Below, one piece after another: positions 47,901 through 58,731 of a stretch of 64,000 nt of DNA. Position numbers and translations under genes: made by a program. Under the pieces are notes generated by a model. The model did not search any database, was not told the origin of the DNA, and worked only from the letters and a program-made list of their open reading frames with translations. Every line of letters begins with the position of its first letter. Within the stretch, counting starts at the first letter, position 1. Origin of the DNA: Mesorhabditis belari (lineage: Eukaryota; Nematoda; Chromadorea; Rhabditida; Rhabditidae); NCBI GenBank assembly GCA_958450365.1, contig CAUEEP010000725.1, positions 2,566,001-2,630,000 on the forward strand. Reading direction: 5' to 3'.

Positions 47901-50752
47901 CCAGCTTGATTCGGTGTCTTTTCCTTGTAAAAGCCATATCATTTAACGCAGCTTGAATTGCTTAAAAATTCATTAGCTTTTCAAAAAACTACTTTTATTT
48001 CCAGGCCGCCTTCAGCTATGGTGGAATGGGAGCAACGATTCCTGCCGTTGCCATGTTTCCTTCAGCTGCCACTGCATATGGTAAACTTATTATAGTTTTG
48101 CTTTTAAATATTACCAATAAGCTATTAAAGACTTAAGTAAGGCTCAAGCTATTAAAGGCTTAAGCAGCTTTTCATACATCATTATTTGCAGGAATGATCC
48201 CGAGAAAGAATCGCCGTGAACGCACCACTTTCAATCGACAACAACTCGACGTTTTGGAGAGGTTTGAACACAAACTTACCATTAGTTTATCATTAGCCCT
48301 TAAATTCTAATATGATACTATTTAACTAACACTTCTTGTCAAATTTGCATTTCAAAAAATTGTTTCAGTCTGTTTGCGAGGACTCATTATCCAGATGTAT
48401 TCACGAGGGAGCAAATCGCTGAACAGATCCAATTGCAAGAGTCGAGGATTCAGGCGAGTGAAGCTTGCTTGTAAAAGTTATATTTTAGGGAAACAGTTAT
48501 AGAAATATTAAAGTTGGCTTAAAAAATAAGTTAGAATAGAATATACATTTTCATACAGTTGACAAACAAGTTCCTTACTCATTCATTAGTGAAAGTCAAT
48601 TCGATTCAACACGATGCAGAGGGTCCCTTATCGCAAAGCTATAGTAACTGCTCTAAATAGTTTAAGATCAGCTTCGTGTACAATTTTTGCGATATAAGTA
48701 TAGCAAAAGGTAGTTATTTTTTAAACGATCCACGTAAAGGAAGTGTTCTGTGTTGAGGAAATCTAACTATACACAAAACACGATAAACTGCTGGAATTTA
48801 CAAACATATAGTTTACAATCAATTGCTATAAGATTCTCCATTTTGCGAGGGGTACGGTAACCGTGAAAGAGAAGAGGAGAGATGCAATCGTTATCTCTTT
48901 TCCCCCACTCCCTCTTCTCCATCCTTTCGTTGAGCACGCGCGGACACCGATCGGCCCTTCACTAAATTGACAGATATGAAGTTGAGATTAAAGGGGGAAA
49001 GTTGATTTAAGAAGAAATAAACAATTTGAAGAATAATTATGGCAAATGGAAAAATGAGAGACTTGCTAAGAGTTGAACTTTTAAAGTTTCCAAATATTAA
49101 ATGAAACCTTTTGTTTTTAAAGAAGAGCAAGATTTACAGTAATAGAAATTCAACAGAATGGCACGAACATTTTGAATAGCTGCCTGCCCCTGTCAAGTGA
49201 AAGACACGCGGTGGCAATGGTGACATAAACTCGAGATTTTTGGCTTTCTAAAGAGAAGAACTATCACACAGTTTATTTAGTTGCGATTTAAAAAAAGTCA
49301 AATAAAGGTAACATTATTTTTCATCAATTTCACAACCATCAATCACAGTGAAAAAACCTTTTTTTAACCTATATTTAACTTTTTTAAATCGCAACTAAAT
49401 AAGCTGTGTGATAGCTGCTCAGAAAGCCAAAATGTCTAGTTTATGTCACCATTGCCATCGCATGTCTATCGGTGGACACGGGCAGGCAGCTATTCAAAAT
49501 TTCCGTGTCACTCTGTTAAATTTCCAAGACTTTTGTTCATGACTGTAAATACTACCTTAAAATCTTTTAAATCAAATTTTAGGTATGGTTCAAGAACCGT
49601 CGTGCCAAGCATCGCCAACAAGAGAAGCAAAAGCCGAAAACGGTGGCGCAAACTGTAGCCCAACAAAAAAAGGAAATGAATAGAAGTAAGCAAGATTTCT
49701 CAGGTAGAGGCACATTTAAAAGCACAGAAGCAGCACTTTTGTAATTCATAAACTTTGCAATTTCCAGGAGCTGAGATGCACGCGTCACCTCAATCACTCA
49801 CCGGGCACTCTCGTCCACCAACAAGTCTCACCACCACTACTCCTCCAATGGCTCTCCCCGTCTCATCGCCGACTCTTTCAACTACAGTACCCCTTGCGCA
49901 AATTACGGTAAGTGAATGACCATATTAAGCGGATTCACTTATACTTTTAAGCTTTGATAATTATTCCCAAAATTTCAGCCAAAGTTTGAATCAGACTCTC
50001 CCGCCTCCAACAACGACTACAATGCTCAAGTGGCAACGAGCACAATTGAGGGGTGAGCAAAATTCGAACTATAAAAATGACAGCTTAATGATAAACTTTA
50101 TCCTTTTTCAGTTCTCCATCGGCAAAAGGAGCATTGGCTACTCTTTCCCCATTGAAACCATCAATCGTTTCATCGACTGCTTCCCCTCCATCAAATGGGG
50201 CCGCAAATTTGTCGTGGAGCAGCACGAGCAGTGATGCTACGGTAAGGATTGTTAAAGAGTAAAGAAAATATTGTTCTTACAAATAGTCACGTTCAAACAA
50301 ACTATTAAGCCAAGATAGATTGTCAATGGAATGCAAAGTGTCATGAGTTTGAGGGAGAGCATTTTTCCACATCAAACATTTCGTTAACTCTTACTATTAG
50401 CAATTGAGTTGGTTCCATAACCTAAAAGTACATAATTGCAAAAATATAACCACCAAATTCATTCGAAATCTTCAGACTCTCCACTCCTCCACAACAACCG
50501 CCCTTCCCGCTTTGCCTCTCGGGACGTCAAATGTGAACAGCTACTACCCGCTCTATTCATCAGCGTATTATCCACAGGTAACGAAATTGTAATCTATTGA
50601 AAAATCTAATTAAAACTTATTTTTGTTTATGAACAAATTTCTAGATGTTCGACAGCACCTATCAACAGTACTATGCCTCTCAATATCCATCAACCACTTA
50701 TGCCTCGGCCACAAATCCGTATCAAGGCTTTTTCTCGGGGTCCACCCAATGA
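45000..50752 (+). CDS. Otx-class (K50) homeobox transcription factor, ceh-36/ceh-37-like
   Basis: Eleven exons join in phase into 344 residues: 45000-45077, 47226-47294, 48005-48080, 48192-48261, 48369-48453, 49583-49685, 49768-49907, 49979-50052, 50112-50241, 50476-50577 and 50645-50752. The homeodomain spans about residues 81-140: [59 protein letters not shown]. Lys at homeodomain position 50 (WFK) is the bicoid/Otx specificity residue that favours TAATCC sites. [11 protein letters not shown] and the YPD block match Otx proteins; worm members specify sensory neurons. The C-terminal part is rich in Ser, Thr, Pro and Tyr ([12 protein letters not shown]), a likely activation region. Intron 5 starts with GC, not GT. 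Exon 2 begins with ATG right after an acceptor, so a shorter isoform ([14 protein letters not shown]) is possible. The ceh-36 versus ceh-37 identity is not resolved. Confidence 0.94.
45078..47225 (+). other. Large first intron of the homeobox gene
   Basis: 2148 bases from GTGAGT to TTTAG. It contains a GC-rich patch at 46092-46137 built from repeated CGACGCTCGA-type words, and a 116-codon open frame (46383-46733) of low-complexity Ser/Pro/Phe composition that I do not accept as coding. Long first introns often hold enhancers, but I identify no specific site. Confidence 0.5.
47220..47228 (+). promoter_or_regulatory. Possible alternative start with trans-splice acceptor
   Basis: TTTAG directly precedes an in-frame ATG that opens exon 2 of the homeobox gene after a 2.1-kb first intron. 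It can serve as an ordinary acceptor for the long form or a spliced-leader acceptor for a short form lacking the first 26 residues. Confidence 0.35.
47333..47940. repeat. Inverted repeat with tRNA-like core in homeobox intron 2
   Basis: The left arm (47333-47470, with AGTCAAGCTGGCCTTTTGAC and GAATCCGTTTTCTGTTTTTG) is the imperfect reverse complement of the right arm (about 47815-47940). The centre holds a minus-strand tRNA-like sequence at 47688-47766. The architecture is the same as at 13280-14165 and 37680-38045. Confidence 0.75.
47688..47766 (-). repeat. tRNA-like sequence
   Basis: On the minus strand, CTTGTCTAGTGGATAGTCTG is an A box and AAGTTCGAGCCCC a B box with normal spacing. The acceptor ends do not pair convincingly. 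Confidence 0.5.
49145..49525. repeat. Fold-back MITE in the GC-AG intron
   Basis: Two long arms, 49145-49312 and 49360-49525, are near-complete reverse complements; shared words include ATTTTGAATAGCTGCCTGCC and GGCAATGGTGACATAAACT. They surround about 45 unpaired bases. The element ends 57 bases before the acceptor of homeobox exon 6. Confidence 0.9.
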
Positions 50753-51380
50753 CTTGTTCCATTCGTTAATAATTTGAGTTACCATTATTGATAGCCTTTT
50801 TTCAGTACTGCTTTTTTCAATCACCAGGTTGCTGTAGCCCAGTTCAGACGCCAAATCTCGATCTTTTGATTTTGTATCGATATTCAGTCATCTTCAAATT
50901 AGTTGACGTTAAGTAATCGTTACAACTATGATAGAAACTACTATAAGCTCTGCTAACTGAATTATGGGATACGGCAGCCAACTCTGATTGTGATTTTCGA
51001 GAAAATTTCACTATATTGTAAATTTCTATGCTCTACACACTGTTCTAACTTTGATTTGAGAAACAATGTATTGTATCATTTGTTAATGCTTCACTTATTT
51101 TATTGATCTTCTGATTCTGTTAATAACTTTCAACCTTTAAGCACTTGCTTGCCACTTTATTTCCCTACTTTAGCTTTATTGATTCATTCCAGTATTACTT
51201 CGTTTTGATGATTAAGATTCTAGGTATTATTTCAGCTTTTGATTTCCCATTTTCAACATGTTCTGTGTTTTGATTCTGCCGACTTTTATTGATTTTGATT
51301 TTGATTTCCGGTTTTATTTTCTTCGCATGCATGCTATTTTTCTTTACAAATTTATTTGTAGTGGATGAATAATAAATAAA
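50753..51380 (+). other. 3' untranslated region of the homeobox gene
   Basis: About 620 bases of T-rich sequence between the TGA at 50750-50752 and AATAAATAAA near 51370. No other gene is visible, and the convergent SH3 gene ends just beyond. Confidence 0.5.
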
Positions 51381-51406
51381 ATAACTAAAGACACGCAAAA
51401 AAAAGA

Positions 51407-54400
51407 TTATTTATTTTGTGTTAAGAGGTATTTGTTGGGGATGAAGCCGACGAGGCCTTCGATTGTTCGAACGCGGCTCCATCGACCGTTCGACTCGAGT
51501 ATCTAGAATTTACAGATGTTTCACTGTATCAAGGGATTTTACAATAACCTTTCCTTCTACACACAATTGGTATAAAAAAAAGTTAACTAGTTTTGGACGG
51601 CTTACGAATGTTTTTCCAAACAATGACTGGCGGCTAAGCTCTCTAACGAGCTAACTCAGCTTAGATCTCTATTGCCTGATTTTCAAGGTATTTGCGTTTC
51701 CTATTTTGGTAGAAACTATATTAATGTGCTGTATGAGTTGAGATCGGATTCGAATTGAATCAGATCAAATCAAATAAGTTACTGTAGACAAGCGTCTTTC
51801 GGAAAAATTCCCAAGCTTCTACAAATTCCATAAATTCCCTTTTTCAATTCTAGAAGCGATTAACCTCAACGACGTCATTTTTGTGCACCGAGATGTCTCC
51901 TTCGCCTCGCTTTTTGTAATCTTTCAACACTCGAGCTTCGGTTGTCTAAAATGTAAGCAATACTTTTTCATTAATTTTTCCTTACCTCCGCTGGAGTTTC
52001 AAGCGGCTTCTGAATGGTGATCGCCGGTGGGTTTTGTGTTTGAGAAGACTTCGATGAATCGCTTCCACCGGAGAGTTTCACTGGTTCTCTAAAAATGTTC
52101 TTTTCTAAAAGAGTTGATCAAAATAACGAACTTATAAAAAGTTGAAAGAAAAAAGAACAGTTTGATTCAGAACAAACCTTGTCTCTTTCATCTCTTTCAT
52201 CTCTTTTTTGATGGTGACTGGGTAGTCTGGTGCTGGTGGATCATAATCTGGTGCTGGGATGATAATCTTGTGTTGGTGTATTCTTGGCGAGTATCCGTTT
52301 GGCATCGGCTCCGTGTAGTTGTGGGGAGCAAGGTTTTGTGGTGGTGCTTGGAAGATGTCCTTCCTGGAATACAAAATTGTTACCGGACAACTACTGCAAA
52401 TGTTCCAATAAAGACCTCACCAATAGATCAACTATGAAATCCGTCGATGGGAGTACTGTTATCAATAGATTCGAGAGTTTTGTAGAAGAGCTATAGAGTC
52501 TGATACCAGAATGTAAGGCTAGGTCAACTGGTTTCAGATTTATGATTTTATTCGAGAGTTAGCGGACCTGCAGGAAAGATCTGGCTTCTGGCGGGCTCAG
52601 AGTCTTTTGTGGGCTAGTTCTACAGTACAATCAGCCCAAAAGTCAGGCTGAAAAACGAAAAGATGGTACTAGTCGATTATATCCTCCATTGCATCATCGG
52701 TTATGTCCGCCAAATTTAAATTTTTTTGAAATCAGCATTGGAAAAATATAATTAAAGGATGCGGCGAAAGTTCTGTCCTTTTTAAATTCTCTTTAATTGA
52801 ATTCTCTCTGATTGTTATGATTTCATAAGTGTTTATAGCCAGAAGAGGCCAATTTTCCACAGAATTTAAATCCTATTATCCTAAATGGCTTCTTAAAATT
52901 TTGAGTTATCACAATTTGCGTGAGCTCTGTGGTCACACCAGTTATTAGTAGTACCAGTATAAGAAAATCTGTCAAACTTAGAACACAGACGATTAGGAGT
53001 ATTCAAAAAATTTTTATCAGTTCCAAACTGGAAATACAACAAGAGTGTTCAATAAGTTTGTAATTTTCATAGAAATTCTTGCAATGAAAAAGCGCAAAAC
53101 TATGTGCGACCACAGATACTTTTTTCGAAGAGCAGAGAATAGCGATATCTCAAAAACTAAAGCAGTTATTTAAAAACTGTAATAAGATTTAAATTCTGTA
53201 AAAGATGACTATCTTTTGGCTATAAACACTTATGAAATAAAATCAACCAGAAAGTTTTCAGAGAGAATTCTAAAAACAACAGAACTTTTGCCTGTAATTT
53301 AGTCTTAGCTTCCAAAATCTGCATTTAAAATAGCGAATCAAGCAATTCGGGGAAAGATAACCTGGATGCAATGAGGGATCTAACCGACAAGTATTGAAAA
53401 ATTGCCTTTGGAATAACCCTGATCTGGTAACAGACCTGAACATGAAATTGTTTGGATCAAGACTATAGCTCAATGCAAAACTCACACATGAACTCTTTGA
53501 CGATGTCTCGAATCAACGAGTCCCTCGAAAAGTTGTGGTCGTTGCGGTGAAGGCATTCCTTGAGGTTGAGCCACTGGATATGGTGTCTCCCTGGGGTACT
53601 CTTGTGGAAACTGTTGTGGAGCAGAATAGGGAATCTCTCGAAAATACTCTTGTTGAGGCATCTCTCGCGGGGCATCTCTTGTATAATCCAACGAATACTC
53701 CATTGGTTCGTCGGGGATATCGATTTGCAGGGAGTTCAGTTTCGGCCTCTCTGGGCGTTTTAACCTGAATTCCCTCTGCTTATCACAAGTCTGATTCATC
53801 ACTCACTGAAATCCTTCCGCGGCCAAGAACATTTGACAAATCTGGCAATCGTTTACACTTTGGAGGTTTTTCATGGTGTCGAAATTTCGGTGATTTCGAA
53901 GGTGTTGAAGGTAGGCTTTGTTCTGGGATGGCGGAACGATTCCTGAAAAATATCAAATCAAAATGCGAAAGTCTAAAGTGTTTCTGAACTGATACAAGCT
54001 GTACAAATATAAAACTAGAATTATTTTGGAAAATGGGCTAATTGTGGTGATTCAGATTTCAACTGCTTATGCTGCATACTAGATTTGTAACAAAAACATC
54101 TGTCAGTCCTTTTTTGTCGTTGGCAACTTAAGGTTTTTTGTGTTTTTCTCAGCACCAAATCTTTCGATTTTGACTATTTTGTCTATCATTCGATGCAGAA
54201 TAAAATTGCGCCTTCAATGACACCAAAGTTAACTCAAAATATAATAACCATCCAAAGTTGTTGGCTAAAAACCTAAACCCCACTCATTATGGGCAGGACT
54301 TAACCTTTTGCCTCATAACTTTACATGGATATTACATTTTGAGTTAATTTTGGTATCATTCGACCCACAATTTTGATTCAATGATAGCTGTGAAAAACAC

Positions 54401-54995
54401 GATAAACCTTCAATTGCCAACGGCAAAAAAGAACCGACAGATGTTTTTGCCATAACTCTACTGAATACCCAATTTTTATTCTTTCGACTCCGCAACTCAC
54501 CATAAAGATCAACCCCGACAGCGCTCGGTTGTCCAATCGGTAAAACAGGCACCCCGACTTGCCGAATGTGCTCAGCAGTACTTGGCTTGTGCAAATCAGC
54601 GTTAACTCCCCTCTCCTGATCGAAGGCCGGTAGTAGATGGGCTTTCGGAGGTGAGATCTGGGAAACGACAAAGGTTCACGTTGGATAATTACTTTTAAGA
54701 ATGGTAAAGTAACAATTTTATATAGTAGTTAAATATTACACTAGAATGAATTCGGCCGCACTGTGATTCGCACAAGTTACTGCCTGATTCTTGTAATAAG
54801 AACATGAATTGACAACTCATTTAATGAACTTACCGGCACATAGTGATGTGGCGGTTGTTTCACGGGCAGTCTTGCCGCTTCTCTTCGTGGCTGTGGATGA
54901 TAGTCAGCGTCTTCATAGGAGTAAATAGGATTCGCGTATCCGTTCTCATTGTGATATTGCCCAGCAAAACCATAGTCAGGTTGTGGTTCGTGCAT
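51407..54995 (-). CDS. SH3-domain protein with PPxxDY motifs
   Basis: Eight exons join in phase into 399 residues: 54834-54995, 54501-54657, 53807-53942, 53486-53764, 52178-52363, 51986-52088, 51865-51945 and 51407-51502. The N-terminal half is rich in Pro, Tyr, Gln and acidic residues (MHEPQPDYGFAGQYHNENGY) without a named domain. Residues about 342-395 form one SH3 domain interrupted by an intron: ARVLKDYKKRGEGDISVHKN with DVVE, then ILESNGRWSRVRTIEGLVGF with IPNKYLL. The Trp, the GFIPNKY end and the DVVEIL strand are the standard SH3 marks, and the closest pattern I know is the EPS8-type SH3. Residues 281-292 (PAPDYDPPAPDY) carry two PxxDY-type ligand motifs that EPS8-type SH3 domains bind, so self-binding or dimer formation is possible. 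A TTTTCAG acceptor 19 bases before the ATG suggests trans-splicing. It is convergent with the homeobox gene. Confidence 0.88.
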
Positions 54996-55025
54996 TTTGA
55001 AATTTAAACTGAAACTGAAAACTTC
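54996..55025 (-). promoter_or_regulatory. Trans-splice-like acceptor of the SH3 gene
   Basis: On the minus strand GTTTTCAG lies about 19 bases before the start codon at 54995, with no upstream donor seen. Confidence 0.45.
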
Positions 55026-58000
55026 TGGTGATCAAGGAAAGCGCCTTGTTGTTGAAAAGCAATAGAAATAGGCACTACAATATTTATTTAGAGTATCAAT
55101 AGATAAGGTAAGAAGACAACATGAGTGAGGAAATGATGTAGGAAACGAAGAACAAGGACAAAAGAACGATAAAGTGTTCAGTTGTTGGGCAGTATTCATA
55201 TTTTGCTGGTTAATAGGTTTTAACTAGTTTAGCAACTATAGCTAGTGGGTTTTTCATACGCACGATATTTATAAGGGGTGGTCAGCTGGTTGACCCATAC
55301 TGATGAATGGCCTGACCAGCCAGTTGACCTTTCTATACCCTTTGACACAGAATCTTACGCCGATTTTGAATACCTACTTGGTTTTTTTGATAAATAGGTC
55401 GGAATCGCGAGATGCCTGGTTAGTTAGTTCAGAAAAAAAGTTGAATAAGCCAGATCCTTTTTGGGCTGAGGCTAGCAATATAGGATGTTCAATATTTATG
55501 GGACCAGTAGATGACCAGTAGTTTTAGAGCTCATTTTGTACAAGTTTAATGCTAAAAAGGAAACTCACTTATCAATACGCCCAACGTTAACAACTTCAGG
55601 TTACTTTTTTCAAAATTATTACACTGTTGCTTGCCTAGAAACTCCTATGGAAAACGCCCACTGTGACACGGAGGTCGGATAAATTGAGTTTATCACAAGC
55701 TCTCATTAAGCTTTCTTGAGAGAACCAAAATTGAAATGTGATTCTAACATTTTTAATGTCCATAGATTCGAAAACTGTTAAATGGTGAAGTCTTTCTCAT
55801 CATTGCACAAGAACAAATGGGGTCTGACTTCTTTTGGTGAAATTTGCTGATCGAGTTCCAATGCATCGATTTTTGAAAAGACCAAATTAAGTAAACTATA
55901 AAAATAATCTAGAAATCTAGTCTCGAGATGAACTCGAGATGAATAATCATCTCGAGTTTGTTTCAACTCCTATGCAGTTCTTTCTTGACGACTTTTTTCA
56001 TAAAACCAATTTTGAGAGCGCTAAACGACCTGTGAGCTCAAAAGTCCTCATAAATAATGAACACCATTTAGCGACATGATCCGTGCCAGGGATTCAAATC
56101 GGTGACTTGCATAACAAGAAATATCATAGTTGGGTGATGCATAGCTGAAGATAATCCACATTGTACCCCAAAAAAACTACGGCTCTACGATTCCAGAGCC
56201 TTGTTCAGTAAAATTCTGCTAATTTCTGTCTACCATCCAATCAGCTGTTACAGGAAAACATAAACAAAAAGATGAGCTCAAAAATTTGGATAAATTTTTG
56301 AAAGCGCTGAAAAAGTGTGAAGTGTACGGGGTAGATTCGAAAGAGAATTGATCGGTGTGAGTGAAGAAGAGGGGGAAATCGTTTTCTGATAAGCCTCATT
56401 CCATCTTTGGGTCGATGGAAAAGCTTTACGACCCCGTAAGCACGCATTCAACTTAGGCGGATTTCTTTTCAAAGCGTTTTTGTGCAAAAATGCTCAAAGA
56501 AGAATTTATAACCTGAGAGATTGGAAATTTTCGAAAGGTTATGTGACTACATAATCTGAAATCGGGGAAAGTTATTGATAGGTGGGGTTCAAAAATCGTA
56601 ATAAGTTTGTGGATGACATGATCAAAAATGAAGGGAAATTGAAGGTTAAGATGCAATAAAAAGCCGAGTTTCATTTGGTAGACTCAATAAAATGAATCGT
56701 TCCAATCGATTCGCCGCCCAAAAAAAACCCCGGGTACAAATTTACAGCTCAATATCTTCTTCTTTGGGGAATCTATAAAGCAACGGAGTCATTTTTATGT
56801 GAATGACTGGCGAGGTGTTCTAGATGGCTGTATTTTGGCTAGAAATCCCACAGTCCGTTAAACTAAAACTGGCTGAGACAATCAAGGTTGAAGCTGCCAG
56901 AGTCTGACCTCCAGGAATCAAGGCTGAAAAGATTTCTTTGGTGTTGGTGTTATTTAGTTATTTAAATTGTTTCTATTTTTATTTTGACCATAGTTTTTTA
57001 AATATAAATGTTTTTTACTTTTTTATTTATTTATATACTTAAACATGTTTTTTTTTCGTTTTAGAGTATTTTCAATCGAGCTAGAGTGGTTTTAAAAGAT
57101 TTTTATTTTATATGGCCCCTCCTTATGTGATTTTTCGGGGAGTCCGAAAAAGGATAGGAAAAATAGAAGGGCATGCCCTTCGATTACAGTATTTACGGTA
57201 TATTACTACACCCACTTGCAGATAATTTGGCTTTATTGAGAACCGGCCACCCTGGCGATTACGGCTGGTGAGTTTAAAGTGGGACAAGTCTATTAGCTCC
57301 CCCTGGCGCCAAGAAAATCCCGGGTCCTGAGACAGTACTACTGACCTGGTACGGTCAAAACCTGATTCTCTATTAATCGAAAAATAAGAAAATAAAGCTC
57401 CAAAACTTTTTTATTCCTTATCACGACTTTAAAATTTATAAAGCACAAAATTTTTGAAACGAAAACGAATTCTGAAGAATGAAAAAGGTCTAAGCTTTTC
57501 AATAAGAGGCTTTACCTTTGAAAAAAATGACCAGTCACCAACGGCAAAGTTTTTACGTCAAGCTATTAAAGATCTGACTCAAAGTCATCGAATTCGCGAA
57601 ATTTCCGCAAAACCGCAAATCTAGATTTTATCGGAAATTCGCAAAAAGCTGTAAACATGCAAAGATCATGTGGACCCTAGGAAAGACAAGACCCGTCTCT
57701 TTTTTTGCTTTGCTCACTTGTTCGTTTCCTTTTCACCCTTATCACCCGATCTCGTAAAAAATCAAATTCCAGAGTCGGTTTTATAGAAGTTTTTCTCATG
57801 ACCACACCTTTCCTACATTTTGAAAAAGAGGCTTGAAATACCTATTCACAGTTTTAGACGCATAAACTTTGGTGATTCGGCGGGGTGAAATGACCCACTT
57901 TTGCGTATCACTGAATCTTTTACATCCGGGTCGTTGTTTTGATGAGAAATCGGATGGAATGTAATTTTTAAGCAGATAGACAAGCGTAGAAAATGATTGT

Positions 58001-58731
58001 CACGTAAACTTTTGCTAGACTTAAAAGCCAAGTCAGTTTTTAGTATCACTTTTAGTACTCTTTGGTTATACCCCGTCCCCGTGGTTGGCAAAAACCTATT
58101 TCCAAGTCAATCTAACTAAGAAACATTCTCAACTTACCCTATCCTTTTCGAATGAGCCAAGTACCATTCGATACATCAATTTTATCAAAAATTTTAAGGC
58201 CATTTTTTAAATGATTCAAACTACCCCTTACCATTAGCAGTTTTAATATAGATATTCTAAATCTACGTTTCAAGGCCTATAGAATGGTATTTGGCTGATT
58301 CGTAAAGGCCAGGGTAAGTTGGGAATGTTCCCCAGTAAGATCAATTTTTCGTAAATTCCAGGCAAGTCAAGCCAAATCCAATGGTGAAGTTGGAATTCCA
58401 GGCCAAGGACAATTGCAACCCATTGACTTGGCTTTGGCTTGGTCTTGGCTTTTAGCTTTTTTACCAACCTCATTTCGGTATCCAGTCAAATTTAGCATGC
58501 GTCAAAGCAAACTTTCGCTTTAATGCTAATTTTGAGAAAGTTAATTCTTGTTAAGAGATATTAAATGCAGATTTACCTAACCGAAAACCAAGATGGTACT
58601 AAAGACCGAAGTAAAGTTGAGTAATTGATCAAATTGATCATGCTTGTTACACTGCTGTCTAAAACAAGTATTTTAAATTTATTCACCCATATTATAAGCG
58701 TTCTGTTCAAGTGCTGATTTCATAATTCTAA
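55026..58731. other. Intergenic region with repeats only
   Basis: No gene seen. A short palindrome with arms AACTCGAGATGA and TCATCTCGAGTT is at about 55929-55958. A degenerate minus-strand tRNA-like stretch with GATTTGAATCCC is near 56085-56160. A piece of the dispersed GGGTACAAATTTACAGCTCA repeat is at 56683-56815. GC-richer words around 58370-58450 (GGCTTGGTCTTGGCTT) belong to the dispersed family. Confidence 0.5.
56683..56815. repeat. Dispersed repeat copy
   Basis: TAGACTCAATAAAATGAATCG through GGGTACAAATTTACAGCTCA matches intron 3 of lbp-like gene A (about 32020-32110). Confidence 0.8.

Noticed and set aside
53463..53675. Alternative frame of SH3 exon 4 (..SRDSLIRDIVKEF)
   Set aside because: Its phase does not fit the next exon, while the other frame joins exons 3, 4 and 5 exactly.
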